IMG/VR virus record: IMGVR_UViG_3300020056_000057
Span: 1-42,540 of that record
Reading direction: 5' to 3' (one strand)
DNA: 42,540 nt
Origin: a virus
In this document: positions 16,736-24,422 of the stretch, piece after piece
Position numbering within the stretch: position 1 is the first letter of the stretch
How the letters are laid out: each line of letters begins with the position of its first letter
Made by a program: the position numbers and the translations under genes
The notes under the pieces: generated by a model
The model's input: the letters and a program-made list of their open reading frames with translations, nothing else
Database searches by the model: none
Told to the model about the DNA's origin: nothing

Positions 16736-16751
16736 ACAAAATTCCTTTTGT
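16736..16751 (-). promoter_or_regulatory. Hairpin presenting the ribosome site of the 574-aa fibre gene
   Basis: The coding strand reads ACAAAA-GGAA-TTTTGT directly followed by ATG. The 6-bp A/U-rich stem displays GGAA in its loop and abuts the start codon, so folding would place the ribosome in or out of reach. Functional control is an inference. Confidence 0.35.
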
Positions 16752-16762
16752 TTTATGTTCTC

Positions 16763-16775
16763 AATAAATAGTCAA
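16763..16775 (-). promoter_or_regulatory. ACTATTTA motif after the 354-aa fibre terminator
   Basis: The coding strand reads TTGACTATTTATT, 9 bases beyond a terminator and about 30 bases before the next ATG. Terminator-motif-ribosome site order supports a promoter. Confidence 0.42.
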
Positions 16776-16784
16776 TACAAAAAA

Positions 16785-16811
16785 GGATGCCCCCCATAAA
16801 GGAGGGCATCC
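16785..16811 (-). terminator. Intrinsic terminator after the 354-aa fibre gene
   Basis: An 11-bp stem (GGATGCCCTCC with GGGGGGCATCC, including a G-U pair) and a 5-base loop are followed on the coding strand by six T bases. It ends the transcript of the repeat-rich fibre gene. Confidence 0.9.
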
Positions 16812-16832
16812 AAATAATAGCAATCGAAAATA

Positions 16833-17897
16833 CTATAGGATGATGAAACTACCAAGACCAATGTAGACTAGATCGACTGCTGCACCGGGAGACTCTAGGG
16901 TAATAGAAGTTTCTGTAGCATCGATAACATCTGTACCTGTACGAGTAATGGTAAAGGTCTCGCCCTCTGCCATTCTTGTTTTCACTCTAAAGGTATCTCC
17001 GTTAGATAGTCCACTGCCGGTTGGTAGAGTTACAGCTACACCATCAGCAGAAGCGGTCATGAAGTTAATACCAGCGGTGAGGGCGCTGCCATCTGTAATA
17101 GCTGTAACAGCATTAGCAGAAACGGTTAGGCTATTTCCGGATACAGTCAAACCAGAACCAGCAAGGTTAGTGATGATAGTTCCACCACCAATTTCAAGTC
17201 CACCACCGGAAATGTTGCCTGAACCAGAGATAGTGCTAGTAGACTCAATGGAGCCACCCTGAACAAGACCATCTGTTGAAAGAAGTGAGCCATAAACTGG
17301 TCCAGAACCAGAAATAATAGATCCTGTAATCTGCTGAGCGGAAAGATGCCCGCTTCCATCGACCGTAAAGCCAGTCATAGTGATGGTACCCATAGTTAGA
17401 TCACCAGAGCCATCAATTGAGGTAGCACCTGCGATAGCGCCAGCGTTGGAAATACCGCCGCTGTTAGCATCAAGGGAGCCAACAGATGCAGCGCCATCGG
17501 TTGAGACAGAACCACCGGAGATAGCACCAGAACCAGAGATTGTGGTGGCACCACCAAGAGCACCAGCAAGTGTTAGACCGCCTGCGGTTAATGTTGCAGA
17601 GCCATCGGTCAAAGAACCACCAGTGACAGCGCCATCGGTCGAGACAGAACCACCAGAGATAGCACCAGAACCAGAGATTGTGGTGGCACCACCAAGAGCA
17701 CCAGCAAGTGTTAAGCCTCCTGAAGATAGTGTTGCAGTACCGTCAGTCAAAGAACCACCAGTGACAGCGCCGTCAACAGCAACAGAAGCACCTTGTAGCT
17801 GTCCTGAACCAGAAATAGTGCTCTCACCAATGAGAGCTTCTTCAAATGTGGTTGAACCACTTAGTCGGGCTACGCCCAACTGAAATTTGTAAGCCAT
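16833..17897 (-). CDS. Repeat-rich fibre-like virion protein
   Basis: A 354-residue protein made largely of Gly, Ser, Thr and Ala. Residues about 40-150 contain a 46-residue repeat (DGAVTGGSLTDGSATL, then TAGGLTLAGALGGATTISGS, then GAISGGSVST), once almost perfect and continued by degenerate copies based on SGSG.ISGG. The pattern predicts a beta-helical or triple-spiral shaft. The C-terminal domain GDTFRVKTRMAEGETFTITR followed by TDVIDATETSITLESPGAAV and a hydrophobic end is shared in outline with the neighbouring fibres. It starts MAYKFQLGVARLSGSTTF. A promoter-like motif precedes it and a terminator follows, so it is a one-gene unit. Its receptor or host target is unknown. Confidence 0.7.
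   Translation of the reverse strand: MAYKFQLGVARLSGSTTFEEALIGESTISGSGQLQGASVAVDGAVTGGSLTDGTATLSSGGLTLAGALGGATTISGSGAISGGSVSTDGAVTGGSLTDGSATLTAGGLTLAGALGGATTISGSGAISGGSVSTDGAASVGSLDANSGGISNAGAIAGATSIDGSGDLTMGTITMTGFTVDGSGHLSAQQITGSIISGSGPVYGSLLSTDGLVQGGSIESTSTISGSGNISGGGLEIGGGTIITNLAGSGLTVSGNSLTVSANAVTAITDGSALTAGINFMTASADGVAVTLPTGSGLSNGDTFRVKTRMAEGETFTITRTGTDVIDATETSITLESPGAAVDLVYIGLGSFIIL
17491..17766 (-). repeat. 138-bp tandem repeat inside the 354-aa fibre gene
   Basis: Two units start at 17491 and 17629, and the next partial unit begins at 17767. They are nearly identical in DNA, including stretches such as gagattgtggtggcaccacc. The unit encodes 46 residues, keeping the frame. Near-identity at DNA level points to recent duplication or ongoing homogenisation. 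Confidence 0.85.
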
Positions 17898-17960
17898 TTA
17901 TAAAATCCTCCTAAGTAAATGGAAAGTGTATAGGTATAGATACACCAATACCTCTACATC

Positions 17961-17973
17961 TATAAATAGTATG
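17961..17973 (-). promoter_or_regulatory. ACTATTTA motif before the 354-aa fibre gene
   Basis: The coding strand reads CATACTATTTATA about 65 bases before the ATG at 17897. A leader hairpin (GTGTAT...ATACAC) lies between it and AGGAGG. Confidence 0.42.
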
Positions 17974-17980
17974 TAAGCTA

Positions 17981-19105
17981 CTAGACGATAAAGAACTTAG
18001 AAGATCCGTCTGTGTAAAGCCGCAAAGCTGCATGAGGAGATTCTAAAACTAATGAATTCCTTCCGTCAATTGTGTCCGCGCCCGTGGGTAGAATTGTGAT
18101 TGTGTGAAGATCCGCATTACCACCTTCATCTTTAATAATAAAACTTTGTCCATCAGTAAACCCAGAAGCTGCTGGCAAGCGCACTTCTAAGTCAGCAGAT
18201 GCCGAGATACCAAGAATAGTGTTACTAACTGAAGAGGTTGTTGTGGATGTAATTGCGTTTCTTGATAGGGTGTTGCCGGTGATGGTTACTGTTACATCAT
18301 CGCCAGAGTTTGTTGCTGTTACGCCTGCTCCAACAAAGTTTAGAGATGACAGGCTTGTAGTTAAATCTGAGCCCTCGTCCTTTACTGTGATTGACCCGCC
18401 AGATCCAGAAGCTTCTGTGATGAGAGTGTCTGTGTATTTACCGATGTAGATGAAGCCGCGAGCGTAAGTTGGAACAGCAGTCGATATATAATCCTGAACA
18501 AAGATGACGCCATTGTAGTAGTCGGGCGACCACTCAATTGGGCTTGTTGTTGGAATCTGCAACCCTCCGTCATCAGGGTGTGCTGTATAGATCTGGAGAC
18601 CGTAGTTGTTTCCTGTCTGCGGACCAAACGAGGGGTTTACAAGTTGTAGTCCGCCGTTACTTTGATGAATAACTTGATTATCAACAAAGAAACCAGTGCC
18701 AGCAGCAGGGTTAGAGGAGCTTGCTTCGTAACTGCTTGTTAGGACAAGCTGATAGCCGTGTGGACCAGATGTTTGTGCCTCATCACCACCACCAAAACCA
18801 ACATCACCAAACGATCCTGTATTAGCATCGTAAGTTGTGCCAGCGATAGACTGAACGTAGAATTCAACATACTCTACTACTGTTGGTCCACCATCGGAAG
18901 CACTAAACCTTTGATAAAGAGTGTCGGTTGTAACAGTCTGAGGAATTGCTTCGCCAAGAATTGTAGAAACATTTATCTGAACGTTAGACGGAATAGTCTC
19001 GTTGTAGATCTCTCTCAGGTTAGAGGTATGCGCTTTGCCCGCAAGCTTCTTTGCTGCGGCAAACGTTAGAGTCTGGTTGGTCGAGCCTGTTCCGGGTACT
19101 GCCAT
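17981..19105 (-). CDS. Fibre-like virion protein
   Basis: A 374-residue protein. The N-terminal part (FAAAKKLAGKAHTSNLREIY, then NETIPSNVQINVSTILGEAI) differs from the MAYN/MAKN fibres and may be a different attachment domain. The centre has aromatic/Gly strands, and the C-terminus FIIKDEGGNADLHTITILPT then GADTIDGRNSLVLESPHAAL and GSSKFFIV is the clearest example of the C-terminal domain common to this cluster. Such domains are probably trimeric tips. The ATG overlaps the stop of the large fibre gene (TAATG), so the two are translationally coupled and may form one fibre complex. No enzymatic motif seen. Confidence 0.68.
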   Translation of the reverse strand: MAVPGTGSTNQTLTFAAAKKLAGKAHTSNLREIYNETIPSNVQINVSTILGEAIPQTVTTDTLYQRFSASDGGPTVVEYVEFYVQSIAGTTYDANTGSFGDVGFGGGDEAQTSGPHGYQLVLTSSYEASSSNPAAGTGFFVDNQVIHQSNGGLQLVNPSFGPQTGNNYGLQIYTAHPDDGGLQIPTTSPIEWSPDYYNGVIFVQDYISTAVPTYARGFIYIGKYTDTLITEASGSGGSITVKDEGSDLTTSLSSLNFVGAGVTATNSGDDVTVTITGNTLSRNAITSTTTSSVSNTILGISASADLEVRLPAASGFTDGQSFIIKDEGGNADLHTITILPTGADTIDGRNSLVLESPHAALRLYTDGSSKFFIV

Positions 19106-22100
19106 TAGCTGTATGCCACCTGTAGTCTAGATAAATACCCAATCCAATCTTTATGGGCTGAAATTTTTAGTACAACCAATTCAGTTCCGCCACCTGTTCC
19201 AAGCAACGACTCGCCATTAAAGTTACAAACAACTGATGTACCACCGGCTGAGATGTTAACTGCTGGGTTTCCGGGTGCAGCGCCATCGAGAGCACCAGCA
19301 CCATCTACTAGAGGATTGTTGCTTGAGTAAGCTGTACCAACATCAAGCCAAGCGGTCTTTCCAGAGATCTTGGCCTCTAGATAGATGTTTCCGTTTGCAC
19401 CGAGGGAGGTTGCTTTCTTGACAAGTGAGCCAGAGCCGTACATGGTGATCGTGACACTGCTTCTATCATTTGCCGTGTTGTTCTCGAAGTAACGGTAGAT
19501 TGTTCTTACACTTGATGATAGAGTGGAGTAGTTGGGGTTTGATGGTGGTGCTTGTAGAGAACCGCCATCAGCAGCGTTTCTTGTGTCGCCTGCATTACCG
19601 ATCTGGAATGGGGAGATAAGGTAACCATTTACGGAAACCAAGCCGTCGTTGTAGGCAGGATAGGTTGCACCATCGTTGACAGAGTTTTGTGAATCCCAGA
19701 CATTAGAAGATGAGGTAATGTCGGCTTGTGTTGCGTAGTTGCCAGAAATAATTCTGTAAGTTTCTGTGTTGTAGTATTCGTCGGTGTTTAGGTTGGTGCT
19801 GCCAACAGAGCCAGAGTAGACCATGAAAGAGGTCTTTGACTGAGAGTCAGTGTTGAGAGTAGACTTGAATGGGTGTATTACTCTCGATGTGACGGCAACG
19901 TCGTAATCAGTGAACAACCCAAGACCACCAGAGATCGAGGTGAGGGAATCAAATAGGACTGTTCCTGTTACTTGAATGTCTTGCTGCTCACAATTTGTTG
20001 TGTCGTTAAGGGCAGGAAGAGAAACAGAAGATGCTGCTGTGTCTTGCGTAGCAACACCACTACCGCTGATTCTTATGTTCGTAATAGAGCAGTTTGTTGT
20101 AGTTGGGAATGAAACGGCTGTTCCATTCTGGTAGACATTTCTGTAGACGTTCTGTGCTGTGTATAGATAAGAGCCAGTTGGACGAGAAGCAAAGTAACCA
20201 ATGCCAGACTGGTAGTAAACATCTGTGTGTCCAAAGTTTGTAATTTCTAGACTGCCGGTCGATAGTGTGGTAGAATCTGTGTCAACGGTCCACTCAACAT
20301 AGTTTGTTGTTGTGTCGCTTCCGCCAATTCTATGAATTACTCTCGCGTAGTTCCAGCCAACGTTCTGATCGTTTGCTCCGATCTCGTAGTCACCTGTTCT
20401 ATAGGGCTTTGTGTAGTCTGGAATGTCGTCGGTCGTTGTGCTGAAACCAACTGAAGAGACGCTGAAACCTGAACCATTGCCGTTGAAATCATTAGAAATA
20501 GCATTGAGAGTAGTAGATAAATCTACGGAATGCACTTCTGTGCCGTTGACTTCTAGAACAAGTGAGCCCGTGTATGCATCTTTAAAAGCATTTGCAGGGT
20601 AATTGTTACCATTACTACCGACATCTTCGTTTAGCTCTCCAGCCAAGGTTGGCTTGCTTGAGAACACGCCACGACGATCACCACTTAGAGAATACAGATC
20701 GTTGGAATCATAATCAGTAAGCCCAATCGAAGAACCTGTAGCGTTGCTGTAGCCTGAGATGGTGTTGGAAGCACCAAATGACAACTTGGCATCAGATACA
20801 CCAGAGTTGTTTGCATCTACATCATCGAGGGCTGGCGCTTCAGTGGCTGTGTTTATAGTCGCCCCAAGTTGGAAATCTAGCTGTGAAATGTAACCAGCCC
20901 AACTTTCATCGGCTTCAATTTTTAGAACGATGTATTCGCCGTTTGCGACACTTGCTGTGCCGAATGTAATGTGGTGTACGTTGTTGCCTGAGTCAGTATC
21001 ATTTGCTGCACCAGCGATAAGAGCACCATCGCCATCGGTAACACTGCCGTAAACGAAGTCCTGTGAAATGTCCATCCAGCCTGTTGATGCTGGGATCTTG
21101 GCGTAGAAGTGAATGTTGGATGTATCGAGAGCAGCATTGGAATAAGAAGTTGCGTTCTTTGTAGAAGTTACCTTTATGTCTCTCTTGGTAACACCGCTTG
21201 AGTTAGTGAGAACACGGAAGAAAGTTCTAGTTCCGGTTACGCCAGAGTAATCTGGCTGTCCTGTTTCTGTGTTGGCAATCGAGCTAAAGTCGCCACTTGC
21301 AGGAATGTCACCATCAACAGGGCTATAAAGTCTCTGGTTGAAGTAGAGTAGACCATCGGTGTGACCAGCAGCACCGCCACCTGTCATGTGGTTCTGAGAG
21401 TTCCAGATTGATGCGGCAGCATCGACTGCACCTTGGGTGTCGTAAGAGCCTGAAGTCTTACGGAAAGATTCGTCGTGGAACTTCTCGCTAGTGTTTGTAC
21501 TAGCTAGTGTTCTATTATCAACTAGGAAGCCGTTACCTGTTGTAGCAGATCCTGTACTTGAGATAGTTGCTTTTAGTGGGTGGGTTACTGTAACGTTTGT
21601 TGTAACTGCTCCGTTGAAGAGATTATCAACGTCTGCGTTGACATCTAGTGAGCCGGTAATTCCTAGAGTTTTTGTGTTGTCCTCGGATACACCGATGTCG
21701 GGAACTGACTGTGCTGATGGTGTTGAGGAGTTAGAAACGCTGAATGAAATAGGCGTGCCTGACGCAGCGTAGACATTTCTGTAGAGATTGAGAATGTCTG
21801 CTTTGTAGTTGGCTGTAGCGTTTGTGTTGTATTGCACACCTGAGAGATACTTTGAGCCAACAAGCGTGATGTCTTCTATTCTTGGGTTTGAGATCGCAAG
21901 ATCATCAACAGCACCGGAAGGATCGTTTATCCATTCGATGTAATTTGTTTCATTATCTGTTGAGCCTACAGTGTGGATAACTCGGAGATAGTTCCAGCCG
22001 GTTTTCATGCTACCAGAAGAAATCTGGTATTTTGCTGTTCTGTGTTTGAAGATGTACCACTCGGATCCGTTACCATCAAAACTTGATGCTGTGACAGAAA

Positions 22101-23013
22101 CGTTGACAAATCCTGAACCGCTTGTTAGGCTTTCTGCTGAGCCGGTTGCTGGATTTCCTGTTCCGGCAAATCCAGAAAGATCGACTGAGTGGATTACTGT
22201 TCCGTTCAGTTCTAGTTTTAGAGTTCCTGTTTCTCCGTTTCCAAACGCACCGGATGCATAAGCAACATTTCCATTTGTTACACTCTCAGCTACATTGTAG
22301 TTAATTGTGCCGGTGATGTCTTGCTCATTGCTGTAAACACCAAGTCTAAAGTTTGAGCCACTTGTGGCAACACTGTAACTACCGCTTCTATCTACGGCGT
22401 CAAACCCTGCTTGTGTGCCAGAAGATGTGTAATCTGTAACTGGGTAGGAGGAACCAAAAGAAAGTTTGGCAGTCACGCCATCAGTTGATTGTTCGTTGAT
22501 TGCTCTTACAACTGGGGCAGGAGTTGGGGCTAGGATCTTGAGAACTTCATTAAAGCGATCGATTGGTGTACCAATTGGTGTACTGGTTGTAAAATCTGTG
22601 TAAAGTCCATCAGTATAATCACCATCTTCGGCGGGACCGATAGTGCCACCGGAGCCGCCCGCTGATGAAGTGAGAACAATATCATTGTTTGAATCTATTG
22701 CTAGATAAGAAGCACTTGTCGCTGTTCCTGCTGAGAGCCCAGTTATGTGTAAAGATGAAGCAGTAACAGGGGCGTTAACATATAAGCGAGTTCCATTGAA
22801 TCTTAGGTTTGGTTCTCCAACTAAACTTTGTGCTGTCGAGCCAATTGTTACTACATAATCTGTTGTGCCATTCGCGGTAACCCTAGCAACATTAGAAATG
22901 TTTGTTCCGTCTCCATGTAAAGAGCCAGAGATAATGTTATCTGCTGGCTCTCCGCCTAAAGGACCAAAGTAAGATGGAGCCCTGACATTTCCTGTTAAGT
23001 GATTTTTCGCCAT
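19105..23013 (-). CDS. Large fibre-like virion protein with an internal duplication
   Basis: A 1302-residue Gly/Ser/Thr/Asn-rich protein, the largest in the window. The start MAKNHLTGNVRAPSYFGPLG and the following SGSLHGDGTNISNV and LRFNGTRLYVNAP resemble the N-terminus of the 574-residue fibre. Two related halves follow: each has KLSFG near its start, then LELNGTVIHSVDLS or LEVNGTEVHSVDLS, then GWNYLRVIH or GWNYARVIH, TNYIEW or TNYVEW, and NLYRNVY or NVYRNVY. The domain of roughly 400-450 residues was thus duplicated. It likely forms a receptor-binding or surface-binding fibre. The end (SAHKDWIGYLSRLQVAYS) also echoes the mid-protein KIEADESWAGYISQLDFQLG. Host receptor unknown. Confidence 0.72.
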   Translation of the reverse strand: MAKNHLTGNVRAPSYFGPLGGEPADNIISGSLHGDGTNISNVARVTANGTTDYVVTIGSTAQSLVGEPNLRFNGTRLYVNAPVTASSLHITGLSAGTATSASYLAIDSNNDIVLTSSAGGSGGTIGPAEDGDYTDGLYTDFTTSTPIGTPIDRFNEVLKILAPTPAPVVRAINEQSTDGVTAKLSFGSSYPVTDYTSSGTQAGFDAVDRSGSYSVATSGSNFRLGVYSNEQDITGTINYNVAESVTNGNVAYASGAFGNGETGTLKLELNGTVIHSVDLSGFAGTGNPATGSAESLTSGSGFVNVSVTASSFDGNGSEWYIFKHRTAKYQISSGSMKTGWNYLRVIHTVGSTDNETNYIEWINDPSGAVDDLAISNPRIEDITLVGSKYLSGVQYNTNATANYKADILNLYRNVYAASGTPISFSVSNSSTPSAQSVPDIGVSEDNTKTLGITGSLDVNADVDNLFNGAVTTNVTVTHPLKATISSTGSATTGNGFLVDNRTLASTNTSEKFHDESFRKTSGSYDTQGAVDAAASIWNSQNHMTGGGAAGHTDGLLYFNQRLYSPVDGDIPASGDFSSIANTETGQPDYSGVTGTRTFFRVLTNSSGVTKRDIKVTSTKNATSYSNAALDTSNIHFYAKIPASTGWMDISQDFVYGSVTDGDGALIAGAANDTDSGNNVHHITFGTASVANGEYIVLKIEADESWAGYISQLDFQLGATINTATEAPALDDVDANNSGVSDAKLSFGASNTISGYSNATGSSIGLTDYDSNDLYSLSGDRRGVFSSKPTLAGELNEDVGSNGNNYPANAFKDAYTGSLVLEVNGTEVHSVDLSTTLNAISNDFNGNGSGFSVSSVGFSTTTDDIPDYTKPYRTGDYEIGANDQNVGWNYARVIHRIGGSDTTTNYVEWTVDTDSTTLSTGSLEITNFGHTDVYYQSGIGYFASRPTGSYLYTAQNVYRNVYQNGTAVSFPTTTNCSITNIRISGSGVATQDTAASSVSLPALNDTTNCEQQDIQVTGTVLFDSLTSISGGLGLFTDYDVAVTSRVIHPFKSTLNTDSQSKTSFMVYSGSVGSTNLNTDEYYNTETYRIISGNYATQADITSSSNVWDSQNSVNDGATYPAYNDGLVSVNGYLISPFQIGNAGDTRNAADGGSLQAPPSNPNYSTLSSSVRTIYRYFENNTANDRSSVTITMYGSGSLVKKATSLGANGNIYLEAKISGKTAWLDVGTAYSSNNPLVDGAGALDGAAPGNPAVNISAGGTSVVCNFNGESLLGTGGGTELVVLKISAHKDWIGYLSRLQVAYS

Positions 23014-23031
23014 ACGAAGCTCTCTCCATTA

Positions 23032-23697
23032 CTAGAATACAAACCAATTTGTGCCATTTGAATAAAGGCTAATGGCAGGCGAAGAACCAGTTATTTCATA
23101 GAAACCATTTCCATCAATAGTATCTCCGCTTGAAGCCGAAAGTGTTATAGCACCTCCTCTAGAAGAAAGCTCGTCTTTTACTAACAACAATGCACCAACA
23201 CCAGCATCAGACGCTGAGTGGATTCTATACTCCAAAGCACCTGCTCCTCCAAATCCAAGAATATAATCGCTTGTAGAAGAAGTTCCAGCAGAAGTAACGC
23301 TTCTGTAATTTACTCTTAGACCTTGGGTGATTATTTGACTAGTAGAAGGCGTAACTTGAAAAGTTGAAGGACTTGATGCGTCACCAACGTAAAGACTACC
23401 AGTTATTTGATGGGTGTCATCATTGCTATTTCCAAAAATAGTAGATCCAGAAATAGTATCTGTTTGATTTACAACAAAGGTGCTTGCCGTAAGAACCCCT
23501 TGCACAACAAGAGTTCCACTTAGGAGTAGCGTGTTGGGAGAATAAACACCATATGAAGAAGTATAAAATACTAATTTTGCTGAACCACTGGTTGCATTTG
23601 TTCCAGTAAGAAATTGTAAAGAGCCGGTTGGTCCAGCCGCTTGACCACCAGTGCTTGTGTCTTCACAATTGACATATGCCCATCCAAATTGAGCCAT
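23032..23697 (-). CDS. Fibre-like virion protein
   Basis: A 221-residue protein, Ser/Thr/Gly-rich. The central part (TASTFVVNQTDTISGSTIFG, then HQITGSLYVGDASSPSTFQV) is a fibre shaft motif and the C-terminus GDTIDGNGFYEITGSSPAIS then LYSNGTNWFVF is the conserved tip domain of this cluster. A short N-terminal segment MAQFGWAYVNCEDTSTG is not shared with the others. It lies 12 bases after the 138-residue structural gene and 18 bases before the large fibre, so they are probably co-transcribed. Head or tail fibre use cannot be decided. Confidence 0.65.
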   Translation of the reverse strand: MAQFGWAYVNCEDTSTGGQAAGPTGSLQFLTGTNATSGSAKLVFYTSSYGVYSPNTLLLSGTLVVQGVLTASTFVVNQTDTISGSTIFGNSNDDTHQITGSLYVGDASSPSTFQVTPSTSQIITQGLRVNYRSVTSAGTSSTSDYILGFGGAGALEYRIHSASDAGVGALLLVKDELSSRGGAITLSASSGDTIDGNGFYEITGSSPAISLYSNGTNWFVF

Positions 23698-23709
23698 TAT
23701 AAAACTCCT

Positions 23710-24126
23710 TTAGAATGTGCTACAAGCAGCATAACATCTGACATCTGCGGTGGTCCCAACAAAAGCAACTCTATCAACACCTACAATTTCAAAAGTCCTC
23801 AATTCACGATCATCGGCTGACTGAGAGCCTTCAGCAGTGCCAGAATCAGCAACTGTTATAGTCAGCGCTGTGTCGGTACCGATAGCGTGAAGTGGAGCCC
23901 ACTTTTCAAATGCGTGATTGTAGCCATAGAGAGTAACTGTTAGGTTGGTGCTAACATTCTTGTCAACCAACATAACGTGTAAGTATCTTTGATTTTCTGT
24001 AGCGTATCCGTCTGTGACAGCATCTAGAGAAGCCTCTGTGACAACATCAACTTCTCCACCTTGAACACCTACTAAAGTTTTGGGTCCTCTCGTGCGACCC
24101 CAGCTTGTTGCTTTCAATACTGACAT
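23710..24126 (-). CDS. Putative virion structural protein (fibre cluster)
   Basis: A 138-residue beta-rich protein without signal peptide or membrane segment. It contains RYLHVMLVDKNVSTNLTVTL and YGYNHAFEKWAPLHAIG, then RTFEIVGVDRVAFVGTTADV, a pattern of alternating strands that could form a small beta-sandwich such as a decoration or adaptor domain. It is the first gene of the fibre cluster, preceded by a promoter-like motif with a 7-bp leader hairpin and GGAGG before the ATG, so strong expression is likely. I do not recognise the family; structural role is inferred from context. Confidence 0.55.
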   Translation of the reverse strand: MSVLKATSWGRTRGPKTLVGVQGGEVDVVTEASLDAVTDGYATENQRYLHVMLVDKNVSTNLTVTLYGYNHAFEKWAPLHAIGTDTALTITVADSGTAEGSQSADDRELRTFEIVGVDRVAFVGTTADVRCYAACSTF

Positions 24127-24138
24127 AAGAATCCTCCG

Positions 24139-24158
24139 TATTTACATAGTCGTAAATA
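24139..24158 (-). other. Leader hairpin before the fibre cluster
   Basis: TATTTAC-GACTAT-GTAAATA forms a perfect 7-bp stem whose 5' arm overlaps the downstream edge of the ACTATTTA motif. If the motif is a promoter, the transcript may begin with this hairpin. Confidence 0.35.
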
Positions 24159-24167
24159 AATAGTCTC
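24154..24167 (-). promoter_or_regulatory. ACTATTTA motif before the fibre cluster
   Basis: The coding strand reads GAGACTATTTATTT about 32 bases before the ATG at 24126. It overlaps the last codons and stop of the bS21-like gene. Confidence 0.4.
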
Positions 24168-24414
24168 AACTATTTCTTTCGCGAGCGGTATCTTTAGCCT
24201 TTTGCTTTAAAACATTACGCTTTTGGCGGCGTATAGCTGCCTGCTTTGCATGTCTTTTGACATCGGATGGTTTCTTGAAATATCTTCTATCTCTAACTTG
24301 TTCAAGAATTTTTGCCTTCTTGCACTTTTTTATAAATTTACGAATCATCTTTTCGTGGTTGCCACGACACTCACGCGCATTTACAACTACATTAGCGCCC
24401 TTTCTTTTGCTCAT
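24166..24414 (-). CDS. Ribosomal protein bS21 homologue (phage-encoded)
   Basis: An 82-residue, very basic protein that matches bS21 over its length: NVVVNARECRGNHEKMIRKF (strand plus first helix), KKCKKAKILEQVRDRRYFKK (the conserved 'K..gil.evr.rr.yekP' region), then PSDVKRHAKQAAIRRQKRN and a basic tail. bS21 sits on the 30S platform next to the anti-Shine-Dalgarno sequence and aids initiation. Phages of aquatic bacteria are known to carry bS21 genes. It could replace host bS21 to favour phage mRNAs (inference). It lies 8 bases after a prohead core gene and before the fibre cluster, in line with late expression. An RNA-binding structural protein is unlikely given the match. Confidence 0.85.
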   Translation of the reverse strand: MSKRKGANVVVNARECRGNHEKMIRKFIKKCKKAKILEQVRDRRYFKKPSDVKRHAKQAAIRRQKRNVLKQKAKDTARERNS

Positions 24415-24422
24415 TTGTATTC

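Noticed and set aside
17491-17766. CRISPR-like array
   Set aside because: The repeats are 138 bases, in frame, with no spacers and inside a fibre coding region.
2985-24167. T4 late promoters (TATAAATA) pointing leftward
   Set aside because: The ATAAATA-like strings lie on the plus strand, while all genes are on the minus strand. On the coding strand the repeated motif is ACTATTTA, so I list it as a different candidate motif.
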